Assembly: GCA_013339895.1 (NCBI GenBank)
Contig: JABACO010000024.1
Location: forward strand, 1,713,780-1,777,779
Direction of reading: 5' to 3'
Length of the DNA: 64,000 bases
From: Ephydatia muelleri
Taxonomy: Eukaryota; Porifera; Demospongiae; Spongillida; Spongillidae
Part shown: positions 23,497 to 34,857 of the stretch, in pieces
How the letters are laid out: every line of letters starts with the position of its first letter
How positions within the stretch are numbered: the first letter of the stretch is position 1
Notes under the pieces: generated by a model
Database searches by the model: none
Seen by the model: only the letters and a program-made list of their open reading frames with translations
What the model was told of the DNA's origin: nothing
Translations under genes and position numbers: made by a program

Positions 23497-24337
23497 AAGA
23501 AAAGAAATTATTAATAGTTAATGGAAAGACAACACATTCAGGGAGCTAGCTAGCTCGTACGCACAACATGCGAGTCCACACCACACAACCACGCACACTT
23601 CACGCTTCTCTTTACTACACCAATAGGATCATCTAGACACGACCAACTGGACTAATGGCGACCAGTATGGATAGTTGGGGTAGTCTTTGTAGCTACGTAT
23701 GGTTACAAGAGGTCTGCCTACCATTCCAGCGTCTTGGAGACACTGTCGGCTAGCTCCTTCCCATGCTCACAGCTCCCTTATCCACTCAATATACGCACCT
23801 CAAGCTTCTCTTCCACACAAAATATAAGTCCCACCTAATCTAACCAAGCTGATAAGCACTTTCAGCTATAAAGGAGGTACAGGCACGGCACTTATGCAGT
23901 CCCCCCCCCCCCCCCCCCCCCCCCACTTCAATTATTGAATAATGCAACGTTCTAGAATGATATCCACCTGTCTATCAAATGCATCTGCCTATATATCACA
24001 TTCTGCACTATATGTGATGGCTTTTACTGTGGTTCCTGTGATGGCTTTTCCTGACCTCACTCACCTCCTTCAAATACTGCAACCTTTTCAAGGAGACGGA
24101 AACGGAGCTGAGTGCAATTAAATGATGTCATACGAATGGACTTATTTATTGCTAAAGATAAGGTGTGTGCATACAATGGGTCGAGAGAAAGGAATAGCGA
24201 GAAAAATAAAGGTTTTTACTTTACATGCACTGTAAGAAGTTGTACAAAAGAGATTAGTGTTTTGTAAAGCGGATACCTATTTGAAGGTCCCACTTATCTA
24301 TAGCTACAATTATTCCGTTCATTTATTTTTGATGTAG
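23497..24337. other. Intergenic; poly-C tract
   Basis: Upstream region of the Kelch gene, probably holding its promoter and a 5' non-coding exon; a pure C run at about 23900-23922. No further feature supported. Confidence 0.4.
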
Positions 24338-24900
24338 CGTCAACGTGAAGCAAGACGAGCTTCAGTTCCAGCTATAGAGATAGGAGGAAGTCACACCATC
24401 GTGGACTGGAAGAACCTTTGCCGTGACAACTGTTTGGAATACTTTCTGCGCAACCCAGTTGTGATAGGCGGCCCTGGTCATACCGTAGAAATCGACGAAT
24501 GCTTGCTAGTGCGCAGGAAGTACAATGTAGGACACCAAGTAGGCGAACAGTGGGTTTTTGGAGGCTACGATGTGGTAGACAAAGTAGGTTTTATGGTTCC
24601 TGTAGACCGTCGCAACGCAGCGACTCTTCTACCTGTAATTCGCTAGCATATCGAGCCCACTACAATAATTTCGGATCTCTGGGCTGCTTACAATACGCTA
24701 GGCACGCTAGGTTACCAGCATATACAGTCAACCACACTTACAACTTCGTTGACCCTATAACTGGTGCGTGTACCAACCACATTGAAAGTGTGTGGCAAAA
24801 TTCGAAACAAAAACACAAACAAAGATATGGAACGCACAGAGAATTATTAGACACTTATTTACTTAGGCGAGTTTATGTGGAGACAAAGGTTCGGGCATAG
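24338..24900 (+). pseudogene. Merlin-type (IS1595/ISXO2-like) transposase, broken
   Basis: After a TTTTTGATGTAG acceptor the frame reads RQREARRASVPAIEIGGSHT, VEIDECLLVRRKYNVG, QWVFGGYDVVDK, then LLPVIR and a TAG at 24644-24646. Beyond it the same frame still codes HIEPTTIISDLWAAYNTLG. A +1/-1 shift near 24720 moves the domain to another frame: TVNHTYNFVDPITGACTNHI, IESVWQNSKQKHKQRYGTH. These are the DDE motifs of the ISXO2-like domain: first D in EIDE, second in SDLWAAY, final E in HIES. One stop and one frameshift in otherwise complete catalytic sequence imply a fairly recent death. The upstream exon and terminal repeats were not located. Confidence 0.85.
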
Positions 24901-25439
24901 TTTTCATGACTTTGTAGCACATATTACAGATGTGTATCTTTTGTAAAGTATTATTTTGTGTACAATGAGTAGTTAAAATCAATAATTGAAGTGGGGAAAC
25001 TGCATAAGTAACTAAGCACACACTCTACAGATACACTCACCTCGTCTTTTCCATTCAAAACTCTACAAAAAGCCTACAAACAACCAACTCCTAAAAAGTT
25101 CCTTTCCACGCTATTAAGAATGAAAATGATGACAGCGCTCTTTCCTTTTATGGGCATGCATAGTACTGAATGCGCATGCATTTTACATCAGACGCAGCGA
25201 ATGAACCATATATGGTCAGATCTAAGCTTAGACATGGAGCAAAACTTCTTGTCATCGTATCTATGGTTGTAGTATCGGAACTGCATTAGCTAGGTTTCAT
25301 ATATAGCAGAATTAATGAATGCCATTAAGAAAACGTGACTCGTCGTCTAGAGGGACAACCAAGAAACGGATTCGATTGTTTATCTCTTTGTAGTGATGGA
25401 ACGGAGAACACAAAAGTCAACGGTTTGGCGTTGATTCCG
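24901..25439. other. No feature seen
   Basis: AT-rich; may include the 3' part of the Merlin element but no inverted terminus is evident. Confidence 0.35.
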
Positions 25440-25680
25440 TTGCAGATTACATGGAAGGGTGTATCTTGAATTGATGATTGAATTGAAATTGTTGATTGAA
25501 TTTTAAATGACGTGCGAGGGTGTGGTTTTAGTTGTAAATAGCTAAGAGGTACGGATGTGCATGCAATATGACTAAACCAATGCATGTAGTGATAGGATCT
25601 GCACAAAACCATCACTTCACATGTACGGTGACTCAACTGTTGTGTGCAGTCCTTTCTCCTTTGTGACCTGTCTGTTGAAT

Positions 25681-25721
<41 letters not shown>

Positions 25722-25970
25722 GATCTTCAGAAAGGTGGTATACAATAAGGATTCTCTTTTTAACACCCAAGGCCAATTAGCAAGGTGAAAAAAATTTCTG
25801 CATCCATTTTCCGTCTCCATGTAGGTACTGAACTCAACTCTTGCACACTAGCAGGGTATGATGTGGTCTAAAAAAAGCAATCCTTAGGGATAGCTAGTGA
25901 GCTTTTAAGTGAAGTAAATAAGACTCATCCATGGCTAGCTCAAAAGGATGTTACTAGATCAGCCATGTCA
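25440..25970. repeat. Dispersed repeat E, copy 2
   Basis: Counterpart of 4353-5020 (same order and orientation), here interrupted by a pure G run of about 36 bases at 25685-25720. Confidence 0.6.
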
Positions 25971-26622
25971 GGACGGGTGGAACCGGGTGGGTTATCGCGT
26001 GCTCATATGCCGCTGTATTTAATTTAGCCGGATGCCCCCCCCCCCCCCCAACCAGCAGGTTTTAATTCCCGCTCAGGGAGATAAGAAAACAGCACCGTAG
26101 GCTAGCTTCCAAAACGAATGGAAATGGAAATTCCAAATGGAAATGGCTACACTGCAGCGACAAGGTATTCTGTCCAAACACTAGAATGAAATATGCAGGG
26201 AGTGTACACAAATGATAGAATGTAACTTGCAGACACACACTTCGCTTTATTCTTCTCCTGTATGTAGCTCAAACACCATTCGTTACTAAACAGAACCTAG
26301 AGGTTATATGTATTAATTACGAATAATTAATTCTGCCGTTAATCATTTCGTTCTTTGGGACAACTGGTATGATCCTTGATCCTTCTCTCTGATCCTTCAT
26401 CGTAACTAGATCTCGTCCCCAATGTCGCGTTCAAACTGTTCATTGTGCGACTGAAATGTATAAACAGTTTAGTGAGTTTCACAACATTAATTGTTAGTGG
26501 CATGCATGCATATGCGTGATAGACATACAAATTTCATTTCCATTGAGAATCGTTCCATTAAGACGATTAGCACTGGTTTAAACGATTCAGACATAGCCCA
26601 TAACACTGTGCAAATAGTTTGT
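25971..26622. other. No gene seen
   Basis: Contains a C run at about 26036-26049; the rest is AT-rich non-coding sequence. Confidence 0.4.
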
Positions 26623-26930
26623 TATACACTGTAAAAAAAAAAAAAAAGAGTGCCCTTCACTTCTGTGAAGCGAGCACAAGAGTGAAGGCACTCTTTGCTA
26701 GCGTCACTCTTTAGCAAAAGAGTGAAGATCAATATCTGACAGAGTGACGTTCATTCCGTGGAATTTAGTGTCAAACCATTGGTTGAATTTAGTGATAAAA
26801 AGCGGTGCCTGATGACACTATATAGTGACGCTAGCGCATGCAGGAGTGACGATACTTATTGTGATATACTTATTGTTGAACGCATATATAAGCGTCACAT
26901 GTTTACTTTTACCAACGCATTGCATGATTT
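26623..26930 (+). repeat. Dispersed repeat C, left flank copy
   Basis: Begins CACTGTAAAAAAA... and continues with the repeat-C landmarks GCCTGATGACACTATATAGT and GCATATATAAGCGTCACATG. It lies inverted relative to the copy at 30440-31522, so the two bracket the hAT element between them. Confidence 0.75.
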
Positions 26931-26941
26931 CATACCATCAT

Positions 26942-29900
26942 CAGTGGCGTAGGAACGGTTCAAAACGTGGGCTGAAATTAATTATTCATAAGTGGGTGTG
27001 TTAAATCGAAATCTCTGCATGCCTTGCAAAAAAATATTTTAGTATCAGTGAACCTTTTACTGAAGCAAACTTGAAACCTTATTGCTGGTTGCGCTAAGCT
27101 TTAATATCTTCCGTTGTATAAAAAGATAGTTAATTAAAACATTTACATGTACGCGCGCGCGTGATACGAGTGTAAATGTACGTGTACGCACAATTTACAG
27201 CATGATTTTAACATCGAATGCGCAGTATATTATACTATAGGGAAATATATAAATTCAAAAGCTTCTTCGACGATCATTGGCTTGTGAAAAGTCTTTCTCT
27301 ACAGTCTAATCTGCTCGATATTGTTAAGTCTTTCCTGAGTCATGAATCACCTTATAGGTATGTTTTAATCCTTCGTAGAGTAGAAAAGAACCGTTCTGCT
27401 GTTGCTGTGGGTGCAGGAACTGTAAAATGTATTTTTTTGAGCTTCGCTAACCTCTGACAACAGTACTCGTGATAATTCTGACCCCTTCAGGAGACCCGGC
27501 GGCTAGTGTTTTCAATTAATCATATCTTTTAAGCACTTATACTTATCAACTTTTTTCACCTCTGTTACAAAATGAGAAATTAGGTGTAATTGCGTTATTA
27601 ATTTCTTACTGTCTACATCCCTGGTGTAAAATTGTTGTACATGCAGAGTCTTTCTCGCTAATCTGTTCCTGTCCTTGCTGAAAGTTTGCTGCCTTCAGCT
27701 AATTACTCTCAACCTTGGTCAAAACGCCGTGCAATTTCACTTCTTATGACTTCAAAATACATCTATCTGTAATAGTCATCAGGTGTTTGATGGAAGTGCG
27801 GGTCAGAATCACTGTCATACCGTCGAGGGGGGCGTCTAATACGAGGAAGAGTTGGTGGTTCAGTAAAGTTCTTTGACACCTCCACAAAAACAACAAAATG
27901 CTTAATCCGATCGGTTCCGTTCGAAAACCTTACCGCTAGCTATACGGCGGCTTGACGAAGTGCCTTTTGCAATGAAACATGCTTCGTTTGAAGAAAACAA
28001 GAAAGTTGATCAGTAACGGAAAAAACAAGGTGAGAAAGCTTAAAGCCCAAATAAGTATCAAATGTATGAAGTTGAACCAAAATATCTCCTGCCTTGGCTC
28101 CTTATTCATCATGGCTCGTGCGATTGATTTCTTCCATAGCTTGGGTAAGTGGTTCGTAGTTTTCTACAACCGACTCTATTGCCGCAGTAGTGTGCACAGT
28201 CCACCTAGTTGGGCACAATGGTTTGAGTCCTTGAGAGTCAGGGCTAACTTCATTTATGATGTTGGTTAAAACGAAATGTACATGTACGTTTGGGAGAGTA
28301 GGAATTATTTAATTGCCATCACAAGGCTTAAACAGTCTCGAACATTTTTATTTAATCTTTGCTGCATCCTGTAAGCAAAGGTTTAAGCAATGGGCCAAAC
28401 AATGCACATGAATGGTTGTTGGTTCTTTTCTCAGCTGAGTTGCAACTCCTCTTAAGTGACCCATCATGTTCGATGCCCCATCATAACCCTGCCCTCGACA
28501 TTGCCATAGAGGCAAGATACATCGGGTTAAGACATCCTTTATTGCTTTGCATGCTGAATCAGCATCTGTTCTATCCAACTGTACTAGTTGTATAAAGTCT
28601 TCGTGGATATCAAAGTGCTAGTCTACCCATCTAATACATATACATAATTGCTCACAATTGCTTACATCCCTCGTTTCATCTGCTAGTATAGCAAACATGT
28701 TACTATTCGTACGAATCTCATCTATAGCAAATGTCTTAATAGCTGGTTTTCTATTATTGTAATGCATTCATTTCCAATTTCCGGAGATAAATAATCATTA
28801 TCATGAATCCACTTCTTTAGTTGGGGATCATCTTCTGCTCTCAATTGTAGAAGCTGCACTAAATTGCCATCTTTATCCTGATGCCCCCTAATTGCAAAGC
28901 CTTGTTTAAGCAGCATGCGCAAAGTAGACAAATATTTCTCTTCTGACTGCTTGCACTTTTTTAACCTGGTCATTCAATTGAAAACCTATTCCAGGAGTAT
29001 TACGCCTTTTAAATTTGAACATTGCTTCCCTGTGGCAGTTACTCAGCTGACGACTTTGATATTGGCTTTTTCCAATTTTTAAAACCGTCCGTAATGAAGG
29101 CAGACTCTAAAAATTAGTGAACTGTAGCTCATTTTCGTGTATGCATAATCTACAGTACAAGTAAATCGATATTGTGTGTAGTGCAAAGAGTAATTCATGT
29201 GAACTCTTTAAATGATTGCTTTTGAAAGATGCATGTACGTAACTGTTTTCCAATCTGCTCTTTTGTTGCTTCAAGAATGGCATCTTTTAATGGTTGGTGT
29301 GGTGACATACGATCTAAACAGCAGTCTGCAGCACATCGCAATGTATATGACCCGCACTGCAGACGATTATTAAAGTGTTTATATTATCATGTACCTCAAT
29401 GAATGTGGGGCACACTCAATTAGCTGAGAAGGAACTGCGCAATCACAGTTAACGTCATTGCGTCTACCAGTATCATCAGCAGAGATCAGCATTGCTGTTC
29501 CGATATGCAATGCATGCATGGTGAATGCATGACAATACTTGTATACAGAAGTGAACAAAACCTCCCATACCTGAACTATTTTGACCAACATTGCTGTCAA
29601 TGCATCCTGAAATGTGTGAGGGACACATAGGTTTTTACATGCAATATTGTGTATGTTTCTAGTTATTAAGTGTAGGGCATAACTTATCATTTATGGTACC
29701 TATGTCAGTCTGACCATTCAGATCTTGCAATGCTGCTTCAATGTGCAACTCATTTGCTTCTTTCTCATACGTTTCACGTGTTGAATGCATGCAGGTGAAA
29801 CTACCACTATACGTGTGTACAGAAATCCATACCTGAACTAGTTTGACCAACATTACTGCTAGCCTGTCAATGCATCCTGAAATGTGAGGGGCACATACAT

Positions 29901-30438
29901 GTAGATTTTTCTATTGTGCCTGGTATCCAGTTATCAAGTGCAGAGATTAAATTATCATTCGTGCATACATTGGTACCTATGTCACTCGGACCATTCAGAT
30001 CTTGCAATGGTGCTTCACTGTGCAACTCATTTGCACCTTTCTCGTAAGTTTCACTTTTAAAAAACAAACAAATTTTCCCATGTCGATCATCTGCTCAGAT
30101 AGAGTCGCGGGCAGGACAGGACTGCGGTACGTCGGGAAACGCCACTGTCATATCAGATGACCATCTCAGTCTAAAACATTAAAAAGCAGGCAGTAATACT
30201 GATTACGGCAAGCGCTAATTGTACAATGCACGATGGCAAGAGTGCTGGCTACAATAGAAAACCAACTGGTGGACTTCTTTGTTAGGACGGATGGGTAATC
30301 ACTTTCTTTGAGTTTCCGCTTTGTCTTTGTCGCCATGGTCTCGCTTCTTGAATCAGTTAACCGATCGATAGTTTTATTCATAAATACGGGTACAAAATGT
30401 GAAGGGGTTTAGTCCCCCCCCCGCTTTCTACGCCTTTG
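26942..30438 (-). mobile_element. hAT transposon, TTF/ZMYM1 type, degraded
   Basis: Left end CAGTGGCGTAGGAACGG; right end, inverted, CAAAGGCGTAGAAAGCGG next to a short C run. On the minus strand it carries an N-terminal exon (about 30170-30350, MATKTKRKLKESDYPS), a mid part and a DUF4371/DDE part of a ZMYM1-like transposase. 29568-29785 and 29829-30055 are a tandem duplication of one coding block (ETYEK.ANELH.EA.LQDLNG). Flanking 8-mers do not match, so the borders are approximate. Confidence 0.7.
28348..28973 (-). pseudogene. hAT (ZMYM1-like) transposase core, broken
   Basis: Coding direction is from 28973 down. First part: KKCKQSEEKYLSTLRMLLKQ, GFAIRGHQDKDGNLVQLLQL. A frameshift near 28735 leads to FAIDEIRTNSNMFAILADET and CEQLCICIRWVD, then TAG (near 28627), then DRTDADSACKAIKDVLTRC, CRGQGYDGASNMMGHLRGVA and HVHCLAHCLNLCLQDAA. 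ADET holds the first catalytic Asp and CRGQGYDGASNM the second-Asp region typical of this family; the C-terminal dimerisation domain is not found before the element's left end. At least one frameshift and one stop make it inactive. Confidence 0.85.
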
Positions 30439-30439
30439 C

Positions 30440-31522
30440 CCTACTTGATTCAAAGACTTGTACCGACGTGTAATTGAAATGTTATGGTTATGAAATCAAT
30501 GAACATACAAAGTACACATGTACATGTGACGCTTATGTATACAATAAGTATATCACAATAAGTATCGCCACTCTAGCGTCACTATATAGTGTCATCAGGC
30601 ACCCCTTTTATCACTAAATTCAGCCACTAAATTCCACAGAATGAACGTCACTCTGTTAGGAATTGATCTTCCTTCTTTTACTAAAAAGTAAACCTAGCAA
30701 AGAGTGCCCCTTCACTCTTGCGCTCGCGTCATTCCAGAGGAGTGAATGGCGCTGCAAATACAAGAGTCCGCAATTTGGCAACTGAGCGTTTGTTTTGTGA
30801 ACTATTCGAGTAATGCATAGTTAAATAATGCAGATAAAATTAATATTACAATAAAGTATTATTTTATTCAATCAAGTAAAGTCAAATATCTGCACATATG
30901 ACTGAATAATAGTGTTTATTAAGTACATAACCAAATAGATTTTATTTATATAATGCGTCCAGTAGAACTGATTTTAAGTCGTTAGTTAAACGTAATTAAT
31001 AACTTCAAAACCATATTTAGATGCAGTCCCTCGTTTTCCAAGATTCCTTCTAATAAATTTTAATGTCTATATTGTTTAGACCACTGCACTGCAGCCCAAC
31101 CAGGGATAATTATTTAAGTGCAAAATTCTGTTGAACGACCAAGCCCATCGGTCCAAATAATAAATCTCGATCAAGCATTTTCCTGCTTTCAGATGACTGA
31201 CCTGTACAAATACTTTAAACAAGGGCGGGACTCAGGCGGGTGTTTATTCTTATCTTTTTATGCTACACCTAGTTATCCGCTGTCGCAATTTTTTAGAAAA
31301 CTGCTTACAATGATTATGATCTTATAAAAAATTGCAATACCGCCGCAAAATGTGGCACAATATTCATATCAGTGAACTGCTTTAAAAAAACCAGCCGTAA
31401 ACGGTGTGAAGTGCTTCAAACTGTAAATCTTTTGGTACCAAGAAGATTTCCCATCACGTGACTAAGATATACATGTAGCTTAGCAAAGCTTACTGAAATA
31501 TTCATAGCGTAGCTATATCTCG
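30440..31522 (-). repeat. Dispersed repeat C, inverted copy
   Basis: Reverse complement of most of 6725-7990, from the CCATAACATTTC end to the GATATAGCTACGCTATGAAT end. Confidence 0.8.
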
Positions 31523-31524
31523 CG

Positions 31525-31615
31525 AAGTCAATTTGTTGAAGATAAATTACGTTGGAACTAACTCTGAAACCTATAGCGTCCCAAATTTGAGGGTGCACAA
31601 GCCATTGGGTTACAT
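31525..31615. repeat. Dispersed repeat D, copy 2
   Basis: Direct copy of 5603-5698. Confidence 0.7.
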
Positions 31616-31940
31616 TTCGTGCACAATAGTTATTTGTAGCAAGGATTATTAACTATTACAGCCTTTAACGTGTTTGAACTATGCACTCTGCCATAATGAT
31701 CACCATCTTTGTAAAACTGCAGAGCGAAGAGTTAGGATTCTCTCGCATTCGTCAGCGTTACGTCGTGTGTTGTTAATAAATCATACCCTCTTTTCACTAT
31801 ATTACACTCGATCTTTCCATGAATGCTATAGCTTTTAATGTATTTTTAAGTGTATCAAACATGCATGTGTGCACATGTGATATATACTGATGCAAGTTTA
31901 GAATATGCATGTAATTTAGGCCAGGGTGAACCGTTCACGG
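31616..31940. other. No feature seen
   Basis: AT-rich non-coding sequence. Confidence 0.4.
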
Positions 31941-31944
31941 TGGG

Positions 31945-32282
31945 ATTAATATCCTGACATCAAAGAACGTTCCTTCGAAGTGAGCTCCCCAGAAGCCATC
32001 GGCTGCAATGTCTGATCTTGCTCCATTGTCAGTAATGGTGGACTGGAGCATGATGGAAGGTTTCACTAGTGAGTGGTTGTAGGGTTGGTTCGATGGATTC
32101 ATTGTGGCATGATTCAGAGAGAAGGTTGGCAGTTAGGTTTCGGATTTTGTTGTGATGTAGTGTTAGGTAGGGGCCATAGGGGCCAGAGAGAGCATGTGTG
32201 AGGGAGAATGATATCCCACAGTTATCATGTGAGGGTGTGTTCAGGGGGTCCCATCTATACCTCAGTGCTCTTGCACAAAAGA
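31945..32282 (-). mobile_element. LINE fragment, family 2 (zinc knuckle and nuclease end)
   Basis: Minus-strand reading from 32282: ALRYRWDPLNTPSHDNCGIS, FSLTHALSGPYGPYLTLHHN, KIRNLTANLLSESCHNESIE. Then, after a one-base frameshift near 32033, TITDNGARSDIAADGFWG and EGTFFDVRI, closed by TGA. This is the C-terminal region of widespread invertebrate LINEs: a zinc knuckle (NCG.SFS..HALS., final Cys replaced by Gly), the RHN..RDL.A.L helix and a PD-(D/E)XK-like nuclease strand pair (ARSDIAADGFW ... FFDVR). 5'-truncated relic. Confidence 0.75.
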
Positions 32283-33036
32283 CACTTTGTGCAGTGTGAA
32301 ACGATGTTCTGAGATCGGCAGGGTTGTGCTGTCAAAGAGAATGATTTCCATTACAAGTAATATTGGATATCTTTTTTTAACCATCAATTTGAAAATATTG
32401 TTTATATCATAGTCATTTCTTCCTAGTTGAATTTGTTATTTATATAACCACTAAAACCACTTCCTGGGGTGAATTTTCCTTGATTGTGGGAGGACACCTT
32501 GTATTGGTATGTTCTTGGTGAAGTGGATCTAATTTACATAACCGTGTTTGAGACCAGAAAAAGCACTCATATAAACTTTGCTATTAAAACAATTGTTTTT
32601 TCTTCAAATATCTAGATTTGAATTTCCATAGTTCCCCTCACTTATCTAAATGTTTCGTTTCATATCAGGATTGGCTGTCTTGAAATGGCAAGTGCTTTGT
32701 TTTGTATTGACCAAAACAAAAGCATCACAAGGTATGTAATGATATCTCGCTACACAACAGGCAGGTTTCAGTGCTTGCTAGGAATGATACAGAGGTTTCT
32801 TTGCTAACCAATAATATCACAAACATCTGTTTCAAGGTGAACCATCAAATGTCTAAATTTTATGCCATGTTTATTTTATCCATTGTGTTCGCACAGAGTG
32901 ACACAGATGTGCGATGTACTTAGACAATTATCCTGATGAGCGCAAGTCATTTAAACAAATGTTATATTACAATTACATGTATTTAGCCAGTCCCAATACA
33001 GTAAAATGGACTTAGGGATTGTTAAAGCACATATCA
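32283..33036. other. No feature seen
   Basis: AT-rich sequence; the first 60 bp may continue the LINE fragment upstream. Confidence 0.4.

Positions 33037-33065
<29 letters not shown>
33037..33065. repeat. Poly-G tract
   Basis: 29 consecutive G. Confidence 0.97.
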
Positions 33066-33070
<5 letters not shown>

Positions 33071-33317
33071 TTATTTATCGCATGTACAGCTGCATTGTAT
33101 GCATAGATACCAAGGTGCATGCATTCCTACCAAAACGGGAGGCAATGCATTAACTGGGAGAGAGATTGCCAGGTTGGTCATGAGATACTGTCGCAGGGAG
33201 TAGGTCACTGTGTTTTTGTGAAGCCTCCTTATCTTGTGAGGACCGTATTACATAGTTCTGTATTTAAGCATGTGCCCTTTGTAGATAACACAGCTAGAGG
33301 TTCTGGAGGTTACATGG

Positions 33318-33764
33318 ATGCCCTTCTGGAGATTGCAGAGCTCGGTGCCCTTCTTCGGACTGCTGTTGAGTGTTTGGAGATTACATAGCTGGGTGACTAT
33401 GCATACCTATGCAGCTTGTGCCCTTTATTCCGGAGATTACATAACTGGGTGTCCCTCTAGGGATTACATCACTGGGTACCCTCCTGGAGATTACATAACT
33501 GAGTACCCTCCTGGAGAACGCATCAATCCGAACCCTCCTGGAGATTACATCACTGGGTACCCTCCTGGAGATTACATCACTGGGTACCCTCCTGGAGATT
33601 ACATCACTGGGTATCCTCCTGGAGATTACATCACTGGGTACCCTCCTGGAGATTACATCACTGGATACCCTCCTGGAGATTACATCACTGGGTATCCTCC
33701 TGGAGATTACATCACTGGGTACCCTGGACCTGGAGTCTACATTACTGGGTGCCCTCCCGGATAA
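33318..33764 (+). repeat. 27-bp minisatellite, open in frame (PPGDYITGY)
   Basis: From about 33430 to 33765, twelve or so units of GGAGATTACATCACTGGGTA + CCCTCCT. The unit is 27 bp, so the frame is kept and the translation is a run of PPGDYITGY nonapeptides. Variants at the ends (GDYITEY, GERINPN, GVYITGC) are mostly in frame. The upstream codons (MPFWRLQSSVPFF) look non-coding and there is no clear promoter, signal peptide or splice site. It could be a repetitive structural-protein exon or simply a minisatellite. Confidence 0.85.
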
Positions 33765-33865
33765 TGTATACCTTCATTGTGTCCATCTGCATGGCGATTG
33801 CATAAATGGGTATCTATGTGGAGAATTGATCTGCCATGCACGATTGTGTGGACTCTATATACAAC

Positions 33866-33942
33866 GAATAATCAATTGGCTGTACTTCATTCTCAAGAAG
33901 ATTCTATCCTCCTGAGAATGAAGTACAGCCAATTAATTATTC
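33866..33942. other. Strong hairpin
   Basis: AATTGGCTGTACTTCATTCT and the reverse complement AGAATGAAGTACAGCCAATT form perfect arms, extended by ATAAT on the outside; loop about 16 bp. Age must be low as the arms are nearly identical. Confidence 0.85.
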
Positions 33943-34730
33943 ATTTTATAAAAGGGCACATGAACGTTCAGTTTCACAGATGGAGATGAAGGGGAGTCCA
34001 TACCCACCAACCCCCCCCCCCCCCCCACCCCCCTCCTTCCCTGGTTTTCCGTCATCGCTGATCATTGCATGTCCTCTTAACCCTGTTCACATACCATTTA
34101 TTTAATAACAGTTGCCACATGAACCAGCCAGCTTCTGCAACGTGTGTAGGTGCAATAGAAATTATGTTTAATTTTTTTATTTTTAATTCAGAATTGAGTT
34201 GCGATGTTTGATTGGTTAGTTAAATTGTAGTTTAATGCTATATATGCTTATTGGTAAACACTATGTACACGTATATTGTACATTATTATATAGGCTATTG
34301 TCTATGCGTTAATGGTTTCTCTAAATATAGAATCTGCTTAGTGTTTCAATGACAAAGAAGATGCCAACCAACAGATTGATGATGTCAAAGAAACCCTGAC
34401 ACAGAAAGAAAATGATTTGTTTGAAAGAACTTAGGCTTCTCAGTGAAAAGAAGTGTGTAAGAGTATCAATATATGTAGTAATACAGTGGTGGTATGCATG
34501 CAGGTATTGAACTGAGTGAGATCATCAAAACAACATAGATGCCCCTGTGGGCTAATGGTTTTGTTTCAAAGATACAAGCGGTAGAAGACTTCATGTCATT
34601 GGGCATCGTCTTTAGTTCGAAATTATTAAGATTCATCGTACCAAATAGCTTCACCAACCATGAGTTTTGTCGGCTTCTCAGTATACATAATAATCAATCC
34701 ATATCACAAAAATTAACGGAGCAAAAAAAC
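33943..34730. other. No gene seen; poly-C near 34010-34032
   Basis: AT-rich sequence; nothing recognisable besides the C run. Confidence 0.4.
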
Positions 34731-34857
34731 CAGTAGCGGATCCGGGGGGGGGGGGGGGCACAAATTTTATTCACTATCAATTTTCACCATATTTGGTCCT
34801 AATAAGACCATATATGGTGAACACATCGATAGTCAATATCTTCTGTGCCCGCTACTG
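34731..34857. mobile_element. 127-bp hAT MITE
   Basis: Terminal repeats CAGTAGCGG / CCGCTACTG, a G run straight after the left terminus, and an internal hairpin (CACCATATTTGGTC ... GACCATATATGGTG). The flanking 8-mers AAAAAAAC and AAAACAAC differ at one position, consistent with an hAT target-site duplication. Confidence 0.85.

Noticed and set aside
33430-33765. CRISPR-like array
   Set aside because: Units are contiguous without unique spacers and the genome is eukaryotic.
34539-34600. Possible tRNA-like sequence (GGGCTAATGGTTTTG...)
   Set aside because: No acceptor stem pairing, no TTCGAAT loop and no anticodon arm of proper spacing.
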